Notes: generated by a model from the letters alone, not told the origin. Counted from the stretch's first letter, positions 16,753 to 25,464 are shown. The stretch is 64,000 bases of DNA from CAWFYI01 sp963820105 (GCA_963820105.1 CAWFYI010000001.1:248001-312000); one strand, 5' to 3'. Made by a program: numbers and translations.

Positions 16753-17250
16753 TCAGCGGAAGTTGGTAAAGCTCAATGGGAAGTCGAAGTCCTGACTTTT
16801 GAGAAGTTGGATCACGGCCTGCAGCTCGTCTTTCTTGTTGCTCGTCACGCGGACCTCTTCGCCCTGGATCTGGGTTTTCGCTTTGGGGAATTTGTCGCGT
16901 AGCAGCTTGGTTATCTTCTTGGCTTTCTCATGATCCAGGCCGTGCACGAAAGGCACGTCCTTGGTCGCTTGCATATTACTTTCATTAAGCGACCCGGAAA
17001 TGTCCAGGACTTTCTGGCTTTGCCCCCGGGCGGCCAGCTTCTTTCGCACAATGTCCAGGATGGCGTCGATCTGCCAGTCGCCGTTGCCGGTCACGCGCAG
17101 GCCGGCTTTGTCGTCGCCAAGCCACTCCACGGCGGCCGGCGTACCCTTGAAGTCGTAGCGGTTCGCTAGCTCGCGCCGCACTTGGTCGAAGACGTTGTCC
17201 ATCTCGCCCTTGTCGTACTCGCTCACCACGTCGAAGGAAAAATTAGCCAT
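16753..17250 (-). CDS. yajQ: YajQ family nucleotide-binding protein
   Basis: Encodes 165 residues from ATG at 17250 (MANFSFDVVSEYD), the universal N-terminus of this family; a further upstream start adds 11 unmatched residues and lies beyond the TATTAT box, which is 6 nt before 17250. Two ferredoxin-like halves are visible: RYDFKGT early and DFPLSFTNFR at the end. YajQ proteins bind nucleic acids and, in some species, c-di-GMP. The family is widely conserved and cytosolic. Confidence in family is high, in ligand low. Confidence 0.92.
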   Translation of the reverse strand: MANFSFDVVSEYDKGEMDNVFDQVRRELANRYDFKGTPAAVEWLGDDKAGLRVTGNGDWQIDAILDIVRKKLAARGQSQKVLDISGSLNESNMQATKDVPFVHGLDHEKAKKITKLLRDKFPKAKTQIQGEEVRVTSNKKDELQAVIQLLKSQDFDFPLSFTNFR

Positions 17251-17373
17251 GGTTATATAATAAATCCTAGCGATGCCGCACACAATGCCTGCGCTGACTA
17301 GTATTAAGCAGCCAAAGGTGTTATAAATGTATGATAATTAAGTACTTATTAATAAAAAAGGGAGAACTTAATC

Positions 17374-17949
17374 ATGCCGTTGTTAGGAGAACGACCCCCC
17401 CGTGACAATCGCGGATGTCATAGTCGCCAGCGGAGCCACGGGCGAAGAGCCGGACGAAGCAAAGTTCTGCGAAGCGGTCGCTTACCACGAACGACTTTTC
17501 CCTAGCGAAGAAGACTTGCTTAGGGCACGCATGGCACGCATGGCGCTACGCCGAAAAAACGTGATAGATACTACTCACAGGTTCAGGATTAAACCTAGCG
17601 GCGTTGGCCGTACCCTGGTTGCCAGACACGTTGAACTGGGCCACGGGATGAGAGCGGCCTTCGGAGAACGCCGTATAACCGAAGTTCGGCCGTTCCTGAG
17701 CGATAGATATACTCCCCGCCATAGGGAATCGCAGCCACCTATGGGGGCAGGCTGGAATTCGAGGGCAGTTTCGTATACGCGCAAACGGGAACCGGCTATA
17801 GCACAGATGTAGTCCAGAAATGGGTACTGTCGGTTCCTATCGGCAGACTGGCTGAAACTAACATCACGGAGATCACCGGAGGCGTGGTGGTGGCCGATTG
17901 GCAGGACGGACAGCTGTCTCCTGCTATGACTCCTGACGCAAGCTCTTGA
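17374..17949 (+). pseudogene. Frameshifted orphan gene with a C7 tract near its start
   Basis: An ATG at 17374 with GGGAGA upstream reads MPLLGERPP, then meets seven C residues (17395-17401). Removing one C joins this to the open frame at 17402 (TIADVIVASGATGEEPDEAK, with YHERLFPSEEDLLRARMARMA). That frame degrades after about 17715, while another frame, open from 17725, reads GIAATYGGRLEFEGSFVYAQ, VVQKWVLSVPIGRL and ends at 17949. The three pieces form one protein of about 190 residues with a strand-rich C-terminus like that of the 18259-18726 protein. It is not recognised. The C7 tract could be a slippage site, a sequencing error or a fixed mutation. Confidence 0.5.
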
Positions 17950-17990
17950 GCTATCGCAGTAGCAGGGGTGGTATACTTATGCGTAAGCAT

Positions 17991-18155
17991 ATGAGCTACC
18001 GAAATCCCCGAATCGCGAAGACGGCCGACTTGCTGAAGAAGCGTTTAGAGGAAGCCGCCGACAAGGCTGGCGTGCTAAGGGCTGTGGAACTGAAGGCGCT
18101 GTTCGATCTTGCATACGCTAAGTACAACCCCTCTGGCTGGTTATCCGGCATATAG
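17991..18155 (+). pseudogene. Duplicated 5' fragment of pheS
   Basis: Encodes 54 residues. The segment TADLLKKRLEEAADKAGVLR and then AVELKALFD parallels the true PheS N-terminus (LADKLRERAKKGDASVLR, AVELKALFD). The nucleotide match is closest over VLRAVELKALFD. After that the reading changes to LAYAKYNPSGWLSGI and stops. A TATACT box (17972-17977) lies 13 nt before the ATG at 17991; the ATG at 17979 is only 1 nt from it and is unlikely. It appears to be a displaced or duplicated pheS start, separated from pheS by an orphan gene. Confidence 0.6.
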
Positions 18156-18258
18156 AGTGAGGCATGCATCCAATTATTGTACGTCCTTACTATCAGACAG
18201 CGGAGGAATACTTGCATTTAATCCAGATAGATGATATATATAGAGATGGAGAATTGTC

Positions 18259-18726
18259 ATGATTGATACAGAACAAGGCATGGTGGAATTACCCGACAGA
18301 GTGAGCGCCGCTTACAAGGCCATGGAGGAACTTAGGGTTGCCGCAAGGGTTATTGATAACGCTGCCGCAAAGCGCGGCGGTGCAGCTCGATATATAGTGC
18401 GTCCGCCTGAAGGTAAAGAGTTGACAGCTGTTGAACAGCGCATAGGTGGTGCCCATCCGGAAGTGTGGGGCCGTAAAACTGTAACCGCGGACGAAGGTTT
18501 TGTTGCTACAGGCGCCAGACTTAGTATGGATGGTCTGAGGATTTGGGGTTCCGGCCATTCAAGCTCAGGCACCGATGAAACAAGAGGTGAAGTCACATTT
18601 ACCAGATTCAGGCCTATAACAGGCGTACCCTCCAGCAATGCCGGGTATAATAGATATGCTTCCCAGTGGGAATTAACTGTTCCTGCTGAAGACATTGAAG
18701 AATTTACCATAGAACCGATTGAATAA
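18259..18726 (+). CDS. Orphan hypothetical protein inserted before pheS
   Basis: Encodes 155 residues, not recognised. A helical N-terminus (VSAAYKAMEELRVAARVIDN) is followed by a strand-rich part that ends WELTVPAEDIEEFTIEPIE, like the C-terminus of the broken gene at 17374-17949 (WVLSVPIGRLAETNITEITG). Start at ATG with GGAGA 6 nt upstream; promoter TTGCAT, 17 nt, TATATA upstream. Base composition is more AT-rich than pheS. It lies between the pheS 5' fragment and the intact pheS. Confidence 0.6.
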   Translation: MIDTEQGMVELPDRVSAAYKAMEELRVAARVIDNAAAKRGGAARYIVRPPEGKELTAVEQRIGGAHPEVWGRKTVTADEGFVATGARLSMDGLRIWGSGHSSSGTDETRGEVTFTRFRPITGVPSSNAGYNRYASQWELTVPAEDIEEFTIEPIE

Positions 18727-18793
18727 CTGACATTCTGCAATATAGCATTGCCAAGTTATAGTGCCGTGGTTCTCTGGTACAATTATTAGTAAG

Positions 18794-19828
18794 ATGATTG
18801 ACCGGAAACTGGCTGATAAGTTGCGCGAGAGGGCTAAGAAAGGCGATGCATCGGTTCTTCGGGCGGTGGAGCTGAAGGCGTTGTTTGACGAGCTGAAGAC
18901 CCTGCCGCCGAAGGAACGCGGCGCGTTCGGCAAAGAAGTCAACGCGCTAAGAGCCGAGCTCCAGGAGCTTATAGGTCAAAGCCGGGACGAGCAGAACGCC
19001 CTGCCGCCCATCGACGTGACAGCGCCGTTTGATGTCAACACTCCGGCAGAGCAGAAGCCGAAGCTGCTGCCGAGCGGGCAGGGCAGTCGTCACCCTCTGA
19101 TGACCGAACTCGAAACTATCCTGGATATCTTTTACCGCATGGGCTTCACGGCCGTGGAATCGCGCGAGCTTGATGATGACTTCCACATGTTCGGCTCGCT
19201 GAACTTTCCCGAAGAACATCCGGCGCGCGACGAATACGACACCTTCGTTACCGCGCATAAGGACAAGGACGGCAACCCGTTCGTAGCTCCGGCCCACACT
19301 TCCGTCATGCAGAACCGCATCCTCAAGGCTCATAAAGACAGCCTCAAAGAAGGCAAGGCTATCGCCGCCGTGATTCCCGGCCGCGTCTTCCGCAACGAGG
19401 ATCTGGACGCGCGCCACGAGCACACCTTTTATCAGTTGGAGGGCATATATGTGGACAAGGGCGTCAACGCCGGCAACCTGCTGGCGACCTTTCAGACCTT
19501 TCTGTCCGAGTATTACCACCAGGACATTGAAGTCCGTAGCCAGCCGTTCTACTTCCCGTTCACCGAACCCAGCTTTGAGTTGTCATTGAGCTGCCCGTTC
19601 TGCCAGCGGCAAGGCTGCGGCGTCTGCAGCCAGACAGGCTGGATCGAACTGCTCGGTATGGGCATGATCCACCCGAACGTCCTGCGCCAGGCCGGCATCA
19701 ATCCGGGCAAATACACCGGATTCGCCTGGGGCGGCGGCATTGACCGGCTGGTGATGATGAAGTACGGAATAGAAGACATCCGGCACTTCGAAAGCGGCAA
19801 ACTGGAATTCTTGAGGCAGTTCAAATGA
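18794..19828 (+). CDS. pheS: Phenylalanyl-tRNA synthetase alpha subunit
   Basis: Encodes 344 residues. An N-terminal coiled coil (1-80) binds tRNA; the class II catalytic core follows, with HPLMTELETILDIFYRMGF, motif 2 (PGRVFRNEDLDARHEHTFYQ) and motif 3 (GFAWGGGIDRLVMMKYGI). A Cys-rich insert CPFCQRQGCGVCSQTGW (about 266-282) can hold zinc and occurs in some PheS. Start: ATG at 18794 with TACAAT 10 nt upstream; the longer upstream start precedes this box. The 3' end overlaps pheT by 4 nt (ATGA), so the subunits of the alpha2beta2 enzyme are coupled. Confidence 0.95.
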   Translation: MIDRKLADKLRERAKKGDASVLRAVELKALFDELKTLPPKERGAFGKEVNALRAELQELIGQSRDEQNALPPIDVTAPFDVNTPAEQKPKLLPSGQGSRHPLMTELETILDIFYRMGFTAVESRELDDDFHMFGSLNFPEEHPARDEYDTFVTAHKDKDGNPFVAPAHTSVMQNRILKAHKDSLKEGKAIAAVIPGRVFRNEDLDARHEHTFYQLEGIYVDKGVNAGNLLATFQTFLSEYYHQDIEVRSQPFYFPFTEPSFELSLSCPFCQRQGCGVCSQTGWIELLGMGMIHPNVLRQAGINPGKYTGFAWGGGIDRLVMMKYGIEDIRHFESGKLEFLRQFK

Positions 19829-22379
19829 AGATAAGCCTGAATACCATACTAGCGATGAATAAGCGCTACGGCACGGCGGACGACGTGGCCAAGATCGGCA
19901 TGGACAAGCTGATCGAAAAGATCGGCGCCCAGCTCGGGGCCGTCGAAGACGTAGTGCTAATCGGCGAAAAGTACCACGGCATCATCATCGTAAAGGTAGT
20001 CAGCTGCGAAAAACACCCGGATGCCGACAAGCTCAGTGTCTGCAAGGTGGACGACGGCAAAGCTATCCCGGACGTGGAGCGCGATAAGAACGGCCTGGTC
20101 CAGGTAGTGTGCGGCGCGCCAAACGTCCGCGAGGGCATGCTGGCGGCCTGGCTGCCCCCGGGCTCGGCTGTGCCGGCCACCATGGAAGACGACGAGCCGT
20201 TCGTGCTGGAAGCCCGTAAACTGCGCGGCGTGGTAAGCAACGGCATGCTGGCTTCGGTCAAAGAACTGGCCCTTGGCGATAATCACGGAGGTATATTGGA
20301 GATCGACGGCGAGCATACGCCCGGCACGCATTTCTCGCATGAATTCGGTCTGCACGACGACCTGGTCATCGACATCGAGAACAAGATGTTCACGCACCGC
20401 CCGGATTGCTTCGGCTTACTGGGCGTGTCACGCGAACTGGCCGGCATCCAGGGCATGCCTTTCAAGAGCCCGGACTGGTACCGGGCCGATCCGAAGTTTC
20501 CCGCGCGGGAAGGCGAAGAGCTGAAACTGACCGTGAAGAACGAACTGCCCAAACTGGTGCCGCGTTTCACCGCCATCACCATGAGCGGCGTAAAAGTAGG
20601 TCCGAGTCCGGTCTGGCTGCAGGTGGAGCTGACCAAGGTCGGGCAGAAGTCCATCAACAACATCGTCGATTACACCAACTGGTTCATGCTCATGACCGGC
20701 CAGCCGCTGCATGCTTATGATTACGACAAGCTTGCGCAAGCGCTGGCGGTGGCCAGGCCGGGATTATCATCCGCAAACCGAAGAAGGGCGAGAAAATCCG
20801 CCTGTTGAACGGCAAGACTGTAGAGCCGCACGCTGATGCTGTCATGATAGCCGACGCCAAAGGGTTGATCGGTATCGGCGGCGTCATGGGCGGCACTGAC
20901 ACGGAGGTGGACGAAAACACCTGCAACATCGTGCTTGAATGCGCCAACTTCGACATGTACTCCGTCCGCCGGACCTCGATGGCGCACGGCCTGTTCACCG
21001 AATCCGTCACGCGCTTCAACAAAGGCCAGAGTCCCTTGCAGAACGCGTCGGTCATGGCACGCATAGTCGAAGAGGTTCGCGGCCACGCCGGCGGCAAAGT
21101 GGCGGGCAAGTTCATAGACGACAACCACGTCGATAAAAAGGTCCTGCAGCGCGGCTCCCTGCACCCGAAGATTAAAGTTACCCCCCAGTTCATTAATGAG
21201 CGTCTTGGTCTTGATTTGGGTGGAGCTGAAATCCGAAAACTCCTCAGCAACGTTGAATTCAAACTTCCTACAATCGGTGATGATTCAAAAAACGCATCCT
21301 TGGAGGTACAAGCGCCGTTCTGGCGTACCGACATAGAGATACCCGAGGACGTCGTGGAGGAAGTCGGGCGGCTCTATGGTTATGACCATCTGCCGCTGGT
21401 ACTGCCGGAGCGCAGTCTCGCGCCGCCGCCGCGGGATTCATTGCTGGATGCCAAAGCCACTATCCGTGCCCGGCTGGCTAAGGCCGGCGCCAACGAGGTG
21501 CTGACCTACAGCTTCGTCCACGGGGACCTGCTGGAAAAGACCGGCCAGGACCACGAACACGCCTTCCGGATAGCCAACGCCCTGAGCCCGGACCTGCAAT
21601 ATTACCGCATGAGCCTGATGCCCAGCCTGCTGGAAAAGGTACACCCTAACATCAAGGCCGGCTATGACGAGTTCGCGCTGTTCGAGCTGGGCAAAACGCA
21701 TGGCTCCGACAACGGCACGGACGATGAAGGCCTGCCGCGCGAGTTTGAATTCACAGGGCTGGTGATCGCCGCCGCCGACAAGCTAAAGAAACCGGGCGCT
21801 GCCTATTATCAAGCCCGCCAGTATCTGTCCGAGCTGGTAGGCGCGCCGTTAGAGTTCAAGCCGGTCGGCAAGGAAGCGCATAAGTTCGCCGTGGTCCGGC
21901 CATATGATCCGGACAGGTCGGCGATGGTTAGCCTGAAGGGCGGGGCATACCTAGGTATCATCGGCGAATTCCGGCCTGCGGTGGCACGCGCGCTCAAACT
22001 GCCCCGGTACTGCGCCGGCTTTGAGCTTGATACTACGTCGTTACAGAAGGCTCTTGAGGAGCGTGGCGATTACACGCCGCTGTCGCGCTTTCCCAGGGTC
22101 ACTCAGGACATCACTTTGAGGGTTCCGGCCCGGCTGGCTTATCAGGAACTGTCTGGTCTGCTGCAGGACGAGTTGCAGAAAGCCCAGCCCGACAATAGCT
22201 TCGGCCAGCTAAGCCCTCTGGACATTTACCAGTCCGCAAAGGATTCCGCGCACAAGAACGTGACCTTCCGGCTGTCCATAACCAGTTACGATCGCACACT
22301 GACAGACGCCGAGGTCAACAAGCTGCTTGATACCGTCGCCGCCCGCGCCAAGACCAAATTCAAAGCCGAAAGAATCTAG
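19825..22379 (+). CDS. pheT: Phenylalanyl-tRNA synthetase beta subunit, with a frameshift near 20735
   Basis: The first frame (19825-20808) covers the tRNA-binding domain and B3/4 region to LHAYDYDKL. The homologous sequence then moves one base: the other frame, open across 20733-20804, reads ASAGGGQAG, IIIRKPKKGEKIRLLNGK and continues to 22379 with GGVMGGTDTEVDENT (B3/4) and the anticodon-binding C-terminus (SRFPRVTQDITLRVP). The combined length of about 850 residues is normal. Because pheT is essential, a one-base assembly error is the most economical explanation. There is no homopolymer or slippery heptamer at the site. The second frame has a TTG at 20805 that overlaps the stop as TTGA, but it begins after the homology resumes. 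Confidence 0.9.
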
Positions 22380-22429
22380 GTTCTCGCCTACGTCTTTACA
22401 AAGCCCGTATTTCCGGGCTAGAATAGATT

Positions 22430-23575
22430 ATGCGGATTATAAACACTCCGGCACTTACATTTGATGATGTCCTACTCAAGCCCGGCTTCGCCGGGTTTTC
22501 TCGTGCCGATATCAAGCTCGGCACCAAACTGACCAAGAATATAAAGCTGGACGCGCCGTTGGTTTCATCGCCCATGGATACGGTTACGGAAAGCAAACTG
22601 GCCATCGCCCTGGCCAAGGCCGGCGGTATCGGTATAATCCACCGCAACCTGACCATCAAGGATCAGGCGGCTCAGGTAGCCAAGGTCAAGAAAGGCGGCC
22701 ACAAGGTGGGCGCGGCCGTTGGCTCCAGTCCGGGCTATGAAAAACGTGTGGACGCGTTGGTGCAAGCCGGCGTCGATGTCATCATAGTCGATTCAGCCCA
22801 CGGCTTTTCCAAGTTCGTCATCGACGCCCTTAAGCACATCAAGAAACACCACAAAGTCGACGTCATCGCCGGCAACATCGCTACCGCCGAGGGCGCCGAA
22901 GCTCTTATACAAGCCGGAGCCGATGCCTTAAGGGTCGGCATGGGCCCGGGCGCCATCTGCACCACGCGGATCGTATCCGGCATGGGCGTACCGCAGCTGA
23001 CAGCCATCATGGAAACAGCGGCAGTGGCCCAGAAACACGAAGTACCTGTAATCGCAGACGGCGGAATCAACTACTTCGGCGACATAACCAAGGCGCTGGC
23101 TGCCGGGGCTTCAAGCGTGATGATGGGCCGGCTGTTCGCCTCCACCGAAGAATCGCCCGGCGAGCTCGTGGAGCTGACCGCGGAACAGGTACCTGCGCGC
23201 TTCCAGAGCATCGTAAACGGTCAGGGGACCTACAAGTTCAAAGGCTATCGCGGCATGGGCTCCATCGGCGCCATGGAACGCGGCAAGCAGATCAGTTCCG
23301 AGGACGAATTCCACGGCAAGAGCTTTAACGACAAGAGCGTGCTGGTGGCCGAAGGCGTCGAAGGCCTGGTGCCATGCAGCGGCACGCTCAACGAAGCAGC
23401 GTCTACTATGATGGAAAGCATACGTTCCGGGTTCTACTACGTCGGCGCCGCATCCATACCGGAACTGTGGGAACGCGCCGTACTCAGCACCATCACCACA
23501 GCTTCATTGGGCGAAAGCCACCCGCATGACCTGTTCGTGACCAATGCCGGCAACAGCTACCCGAGCCATAAGTGA
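22430..23575 (+). CDS. guaB: IMP dehydrogenase lacking CBS domains
   Basis: Encodes 381 residues, against about 490 in most bacteria, because the CBS pair is absent: VSSPMDTVTES is followed closely by GGIGIIHRNLTI and the barrel continues (VDSAHGFSKFVIDALK). The active loop is GPGAICTTRIVSGMG with the catalytic Cys, and the flap has YRGMGSIGAM. The enzyme converts IMP to XMP with NAD+, the committed step to GMP. Loss of CBS domains usually removes ATP/GTP allostery, not activity. A TAGAAT box 5 nt before ATG marks a leaderless promoter with a small GC hairpin in its spacer (22402-22419). Confidence 0.92.
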   Translation: MRIINTPALTFDDVLLKPGFAGFSRADIKLGTKLTKNIKLDAPLVSSPMDTVTESKLAIALAKAGGIGIIHRNLTIKDQAAQVAKVKKGGHKVGAAVGSSPGYEKRVDALVQAGVDVIIVDSAHGFSKFVIDALKHIKKHHKVDVIAGNIATAEGAEALIQAGADALRVGMGPGAICTTRIVSGMGVPQLTAIMETAAVAQKHEVPVIADGGINYFGDITKALAAGASSVMMGRLFASTEESPGELVELTAEQVPARFQSIVNGQGTYKFKGYRGMGSIGAMERGKQISSEDEFHGKSFNDKSVLVAEGVEGLVPCSGTLNEAASTMMESIRSGFYYVGAASIPELWERAVLSTITTASLGESHPHDLFVTNAGNSYPSHK

Positions 23576-23580
23576 TAAGT

Positions 23581-23612
23581 TATAATATTAATAAATGACG
23601 GAGGTTTTATAA
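23581..23612 (+). promoter_or_regulatory. Promoter with leaderless 5-codon mini-ORF abutting the FKBP start
   Basis: TATAAT (23581-23586) is 8 nt before an ATG (23595) whose frame, ATG ACG GAG GTT TTA TAA, ends exactly at 23612. The GTG of the FKBP gene is the next base. The Shine-Dalgarno GGAGG for that GTG lies inside the mini-ORF, so terminating ribosomes could restart on the main gene. Confidence 0.5.
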
Positions 23613-24170
23613 GTGGCGACAAGCAAGCGTACGCGTGTTTTCATGGGATTCCTAGCAGGATTATTCCTGCTCACGTCATCTGCCCTGACCATAGGCGTGA
23701 TCTGGCAGTCATCCCACAGTAGCGACAACTCAACAGCCAACTCGCAACAGGACGCTGCCACGGCTCAAAAAACACCGAAGAACCAGTTGCAGGGTACCAA
23801 ACTGGCTAATTTTACGCCCGGTACACCTATCCCGCAGCTCAAGGCCGAAGACACTAAGGTAGGCACAGGCGCTATAGTCAAAGCCGGCGACACCGTCACC
23901 GTGGATTACACCGGCGCAGTTGCGGCCACGGGCGTCATCTTCCAGAGCTCAAAGGATACCGGCCAGCCGGTTCCCGTGGCCCTGAAGAGCGGGCCGAATG
24001 GCGTGATTGATGGCTGGGCGCAAGGTGTTCCAGGTATGAAGGTAGGCGGCACCAGGCGCCTGCTAATACCGGCTAAACTGGCTTATGGCGCCAACCCGCA
24101 GCAAGGCTCCGGTATTCCACCCAATGCCGACCTGGTATTCGACGTCACCGTCCAAAAGATTGGTAAATAG
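23613..24170 (+). CDS. Membrane-anchored FKBP-type peptidyl-prolyl isomerase
   Basis: Encodes 185 residues from GTG, with GGAGG at a normal distance. A signal anchor (VFMGFLAGLFLLTSSALTIG, about 9-28) is followed by a low-complexity linker and an FKBP domain (about 80-185) with TVTVDYTGAVAATG, GVIDGWAQGVPGMKVG and the C-terminal strand ADLVFDVTV. The first FKBP Tyr and the VIxGW motif, which shape the active pocket, are present. It should speed prolyl isomerisation in secreted proteins outside the membrane. Confidence 0.9.
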   Translation: MATSKRTRVFMGFLAGLFLLTSSALTIGVIWQSSHSSDNSTANSQQDAATAQKTPKNQLQGTKLANFTPGTPIPQLKAEDTKVGTGAIVKAGDTVTVDYTGAVAATGVIFQSSKDTGQPVPVALKSGPNGVIDGWAQGVPGMKVGGTRRLLIPAKLAYGANPQQGSGIPPNADLVFDVTVQKIGK

Positions 24171-24175
24171 TTCTG

Positions 24176-24199
24176 ACCCCAGAAGTGCCTAATTGGGGT
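24176..24199 (+). terminator. Weak hairpin after the FKBP gene
   Basis: ACCCC (24176-24180) pairs with GGGGT (24195-24199) around a 14-nt loop, 6 nt after the stop codon; the following bases are A-rich, so it is a weak candidate. Confidence 0.35.
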
Positions 24200-24209
24200 A
24201 AAAAGCACA

Positions 24210-24250
24210 ATATATAGTGTCTTGAATTTATTATAAGCACTATATATAAT
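24210..24250 (+). promoter_or_regulatory. Strong promoter inside an inverted repeat
   Basis: TTGAAT (24222-24227) and TATAAT (24245-24250) are 17 nt apart. The -10 overlaps the right arm of a perfect 10-bp inverted repeat, ATATATAGTG (24210-24219) and CACTATATAT (24238-24247), so a dimeric regulator bound here would cover the whole promoter. It drives the leader and glutaredoxin gene that follow. Confidence 0.65.
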
Positions 24251-24257
24251 CATAGTT

Positions 24258-24411
24258 GCAGTCAGAATTGTTCTGCCTAGAACATCATAAAAACATAGAT
24301 TGAAGAGCGCTAGAAACGACTGTAGCCCGAGGTGAGAGACGCGGCTAGGTGGTAAGCGCTCCCAAAAACCGGGCGGACGTTCGTCTAAAAATTTAAAACG
24401 AGGGGGACCAA
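24258..24411 (+). ncRNA. Structured 5' leader or small RNA before the glutaredoxin gene
   Basis: About 150 nt lie between the expected transcription start and the ATG, the longest leader in the window. Potential helices: GTTCT/AGAAC near 24272-24286; AGCGCT (about 24306) with AGCGCT (about 24355) enclosing TAGCC/GGCTA; and a CGGACGTTCGTC hairpin near 24372. The nested helices with GA-rich loops suggest a folded RNA, perhaps a regulatory leader. It does not match a riboswitch class that I can name. A Shine-Dalgarno-like GAGGGGG precedes the ATG at 24412. Confidence 0.45.
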
Positions 24412-24660
24412 ATGGTCAAAAACATCACAATTTTCACTACTAACACTTGCAGCTACTGCCAGATGGTCAAGAAATATCTTGGCGCCAAAGGCATGAATTA
24501 CGAGGAAGTGAACCTTGACGAACACCCCCATCGCCAGGCTGAAGCCCTGCAGATGTCGGGCGCTATGACCGTGCCTGTTACCGTGGTCACCAAAGGCGAC
24601 GATAGCCAAGAAGTCGTAGTTGGCTATAACCTGGCTAAATTAGCACCCGCCCTTGCTTAA
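24412..24660 (+). CDS. Glutaredoxin-like protein
   Basis: Encodes 82 residues of thioredoxin fold. The redox motif is CSYC (residues 13-16) rather than CPYC; the cis-Pro segment TVPVT (about 53-57) and the C-terminal GYN are present. It resembles NrdH/Grx-type small redoxins that reduce disulfides, fed here possibly by the thioredoxin reductase encoded 800 nt downstream. The stop codon overlaps the TTG start of the next ORF. Confidence 0.88.
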   Translation: MVKNITIFTTNTCSYCQMVKKYLGAKGMNYEEVNLDEHPHRQAEALQMSGAMTVPVTVVTKGDDSQEVVVGYNLAKLAPALA

Positions 24661-25405
24661 TCCTGTTCGCCGGATCTTTGATAAGCAGCAGCCCTTCATT
24701 ATCTTTCACACGCACGTCATAGACCGTAAGGTTTTAGACGCGGCAGTGGCCGCAGGCAAGAGCCTGGAGGTTGATTTATCTATAGATGAAAACGGGAAGA
24801 TATATGTTGGCCACCCGTTGTCACATTACATTTCGTCCAACCTACCGCCTCCGAATAACTTACCGCTTGACGTAATTTTGAGCGAAATGAAAGCTGCCAA
24901 CCTGTTTTTGGTACTTGACTGCAAAGACGTTAAAGTACTGCCCAAAGCCCAAGAAATCATTAAAGAATACGGTCCCGAAAATTGTTTGTTCCACTCTTGG
25001 AGTGACGCGCTGATCCTGCGGCCGTATCTTGAAGAATGGGATAGTGCGCAAGCCAATTGGGCCGCCGAAGAGTTGCCGCATGCCGAAATCATCAAACTTA
25101 GACAGGCGACCGGTGTGCCGATGACCCTGAGTTGCCACCGCGGCCTTACGCGCGGGCGTCTACAAACCGACGGAGACGCTATCGTTGATCGAATCGCAGA
25201 AATCCTGGGCGGCAACGCAGAAGCGCTCAGTTTTGTCTTGCCGCCAGGCCAGATTGCGCCCATGCCGGCCATGCAGAGGCTGCTTGAACGTCATATTCTT
25301 CCCCATCTCCATATTGATGATGTCCCGGCGAAGGCGCGACCACCTGCATATTTGGGTTGGACCAACTATTTAGAGCATGCTTCCGATCCCAAGGATTTCA
25401 GGTAG
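24653..25405 (+). CDS. Putative PLC/GDPD-like TIM-barrel protein
   Basis: Encodes 250 residues from TTG, overlapping the glutaredoxin gene by 8 nt. HTHVIDRKVLDAAVAAGKS, then LEVDLSIDENGKIYVGHP and NLFLVLDCKD resemble the metal-binding strands of phosphodiesterase TIM barrels (E-x-D and H-P positions). The usual GDPD HRG start is replaced by HTH. The later CHRGLTRGR segment is unusual. Catalytic function is not proven; a non-canonical GDPD-like or FAM151-like phosphodiesterase is the best guess. No signal peptide. Confidence 0.55.
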   Translation: MLNPVRRIFDKQQPFIIFHTHVIDRKVLDAAVAAGKSLEVDLSIDENGKIYVGHPLSHYISSNLPPPNNLPLDVILSEMKAANLFLVLDCKDVKVLPKAQEIIKEYGPENCLFHSWSDALILRPYLEEWDSAQANWAAEELPHAEIIKLRQATGVPMTLSCHRGLTRGRLQTDGDAIVDRIAEILGGNAEALSFVLPPGQIAPMPAMQRLLERHILPHLHIDDVPAKARPPAYLGWTNYLEHASDPKDFR

Positions 25406-25464
25406 GCGCTGCGGGCTAGTCACAAGTTGAAAATTACACGCTAAACTGAGAAGATATAAGTCAC

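Noticed and set aside
17402..17812. The GTG-started ORF as an intact gene by itself
   Set aside because: Its last third has random character, while a better-conserved frame (open from 17725) continues the protein, and its start is supplied by an ATG with Shine-Dalgarno before the C7 tract.
20733..20808. Programmed ribosomal frameshift or split gene in pheT
   Set aside because: No slippery heptamer, stimulatory Shine-Dalgarno or pseudoknot is visible, and the TTGA stop/start overlap lies downstream of where homology already resumes in the second frame.
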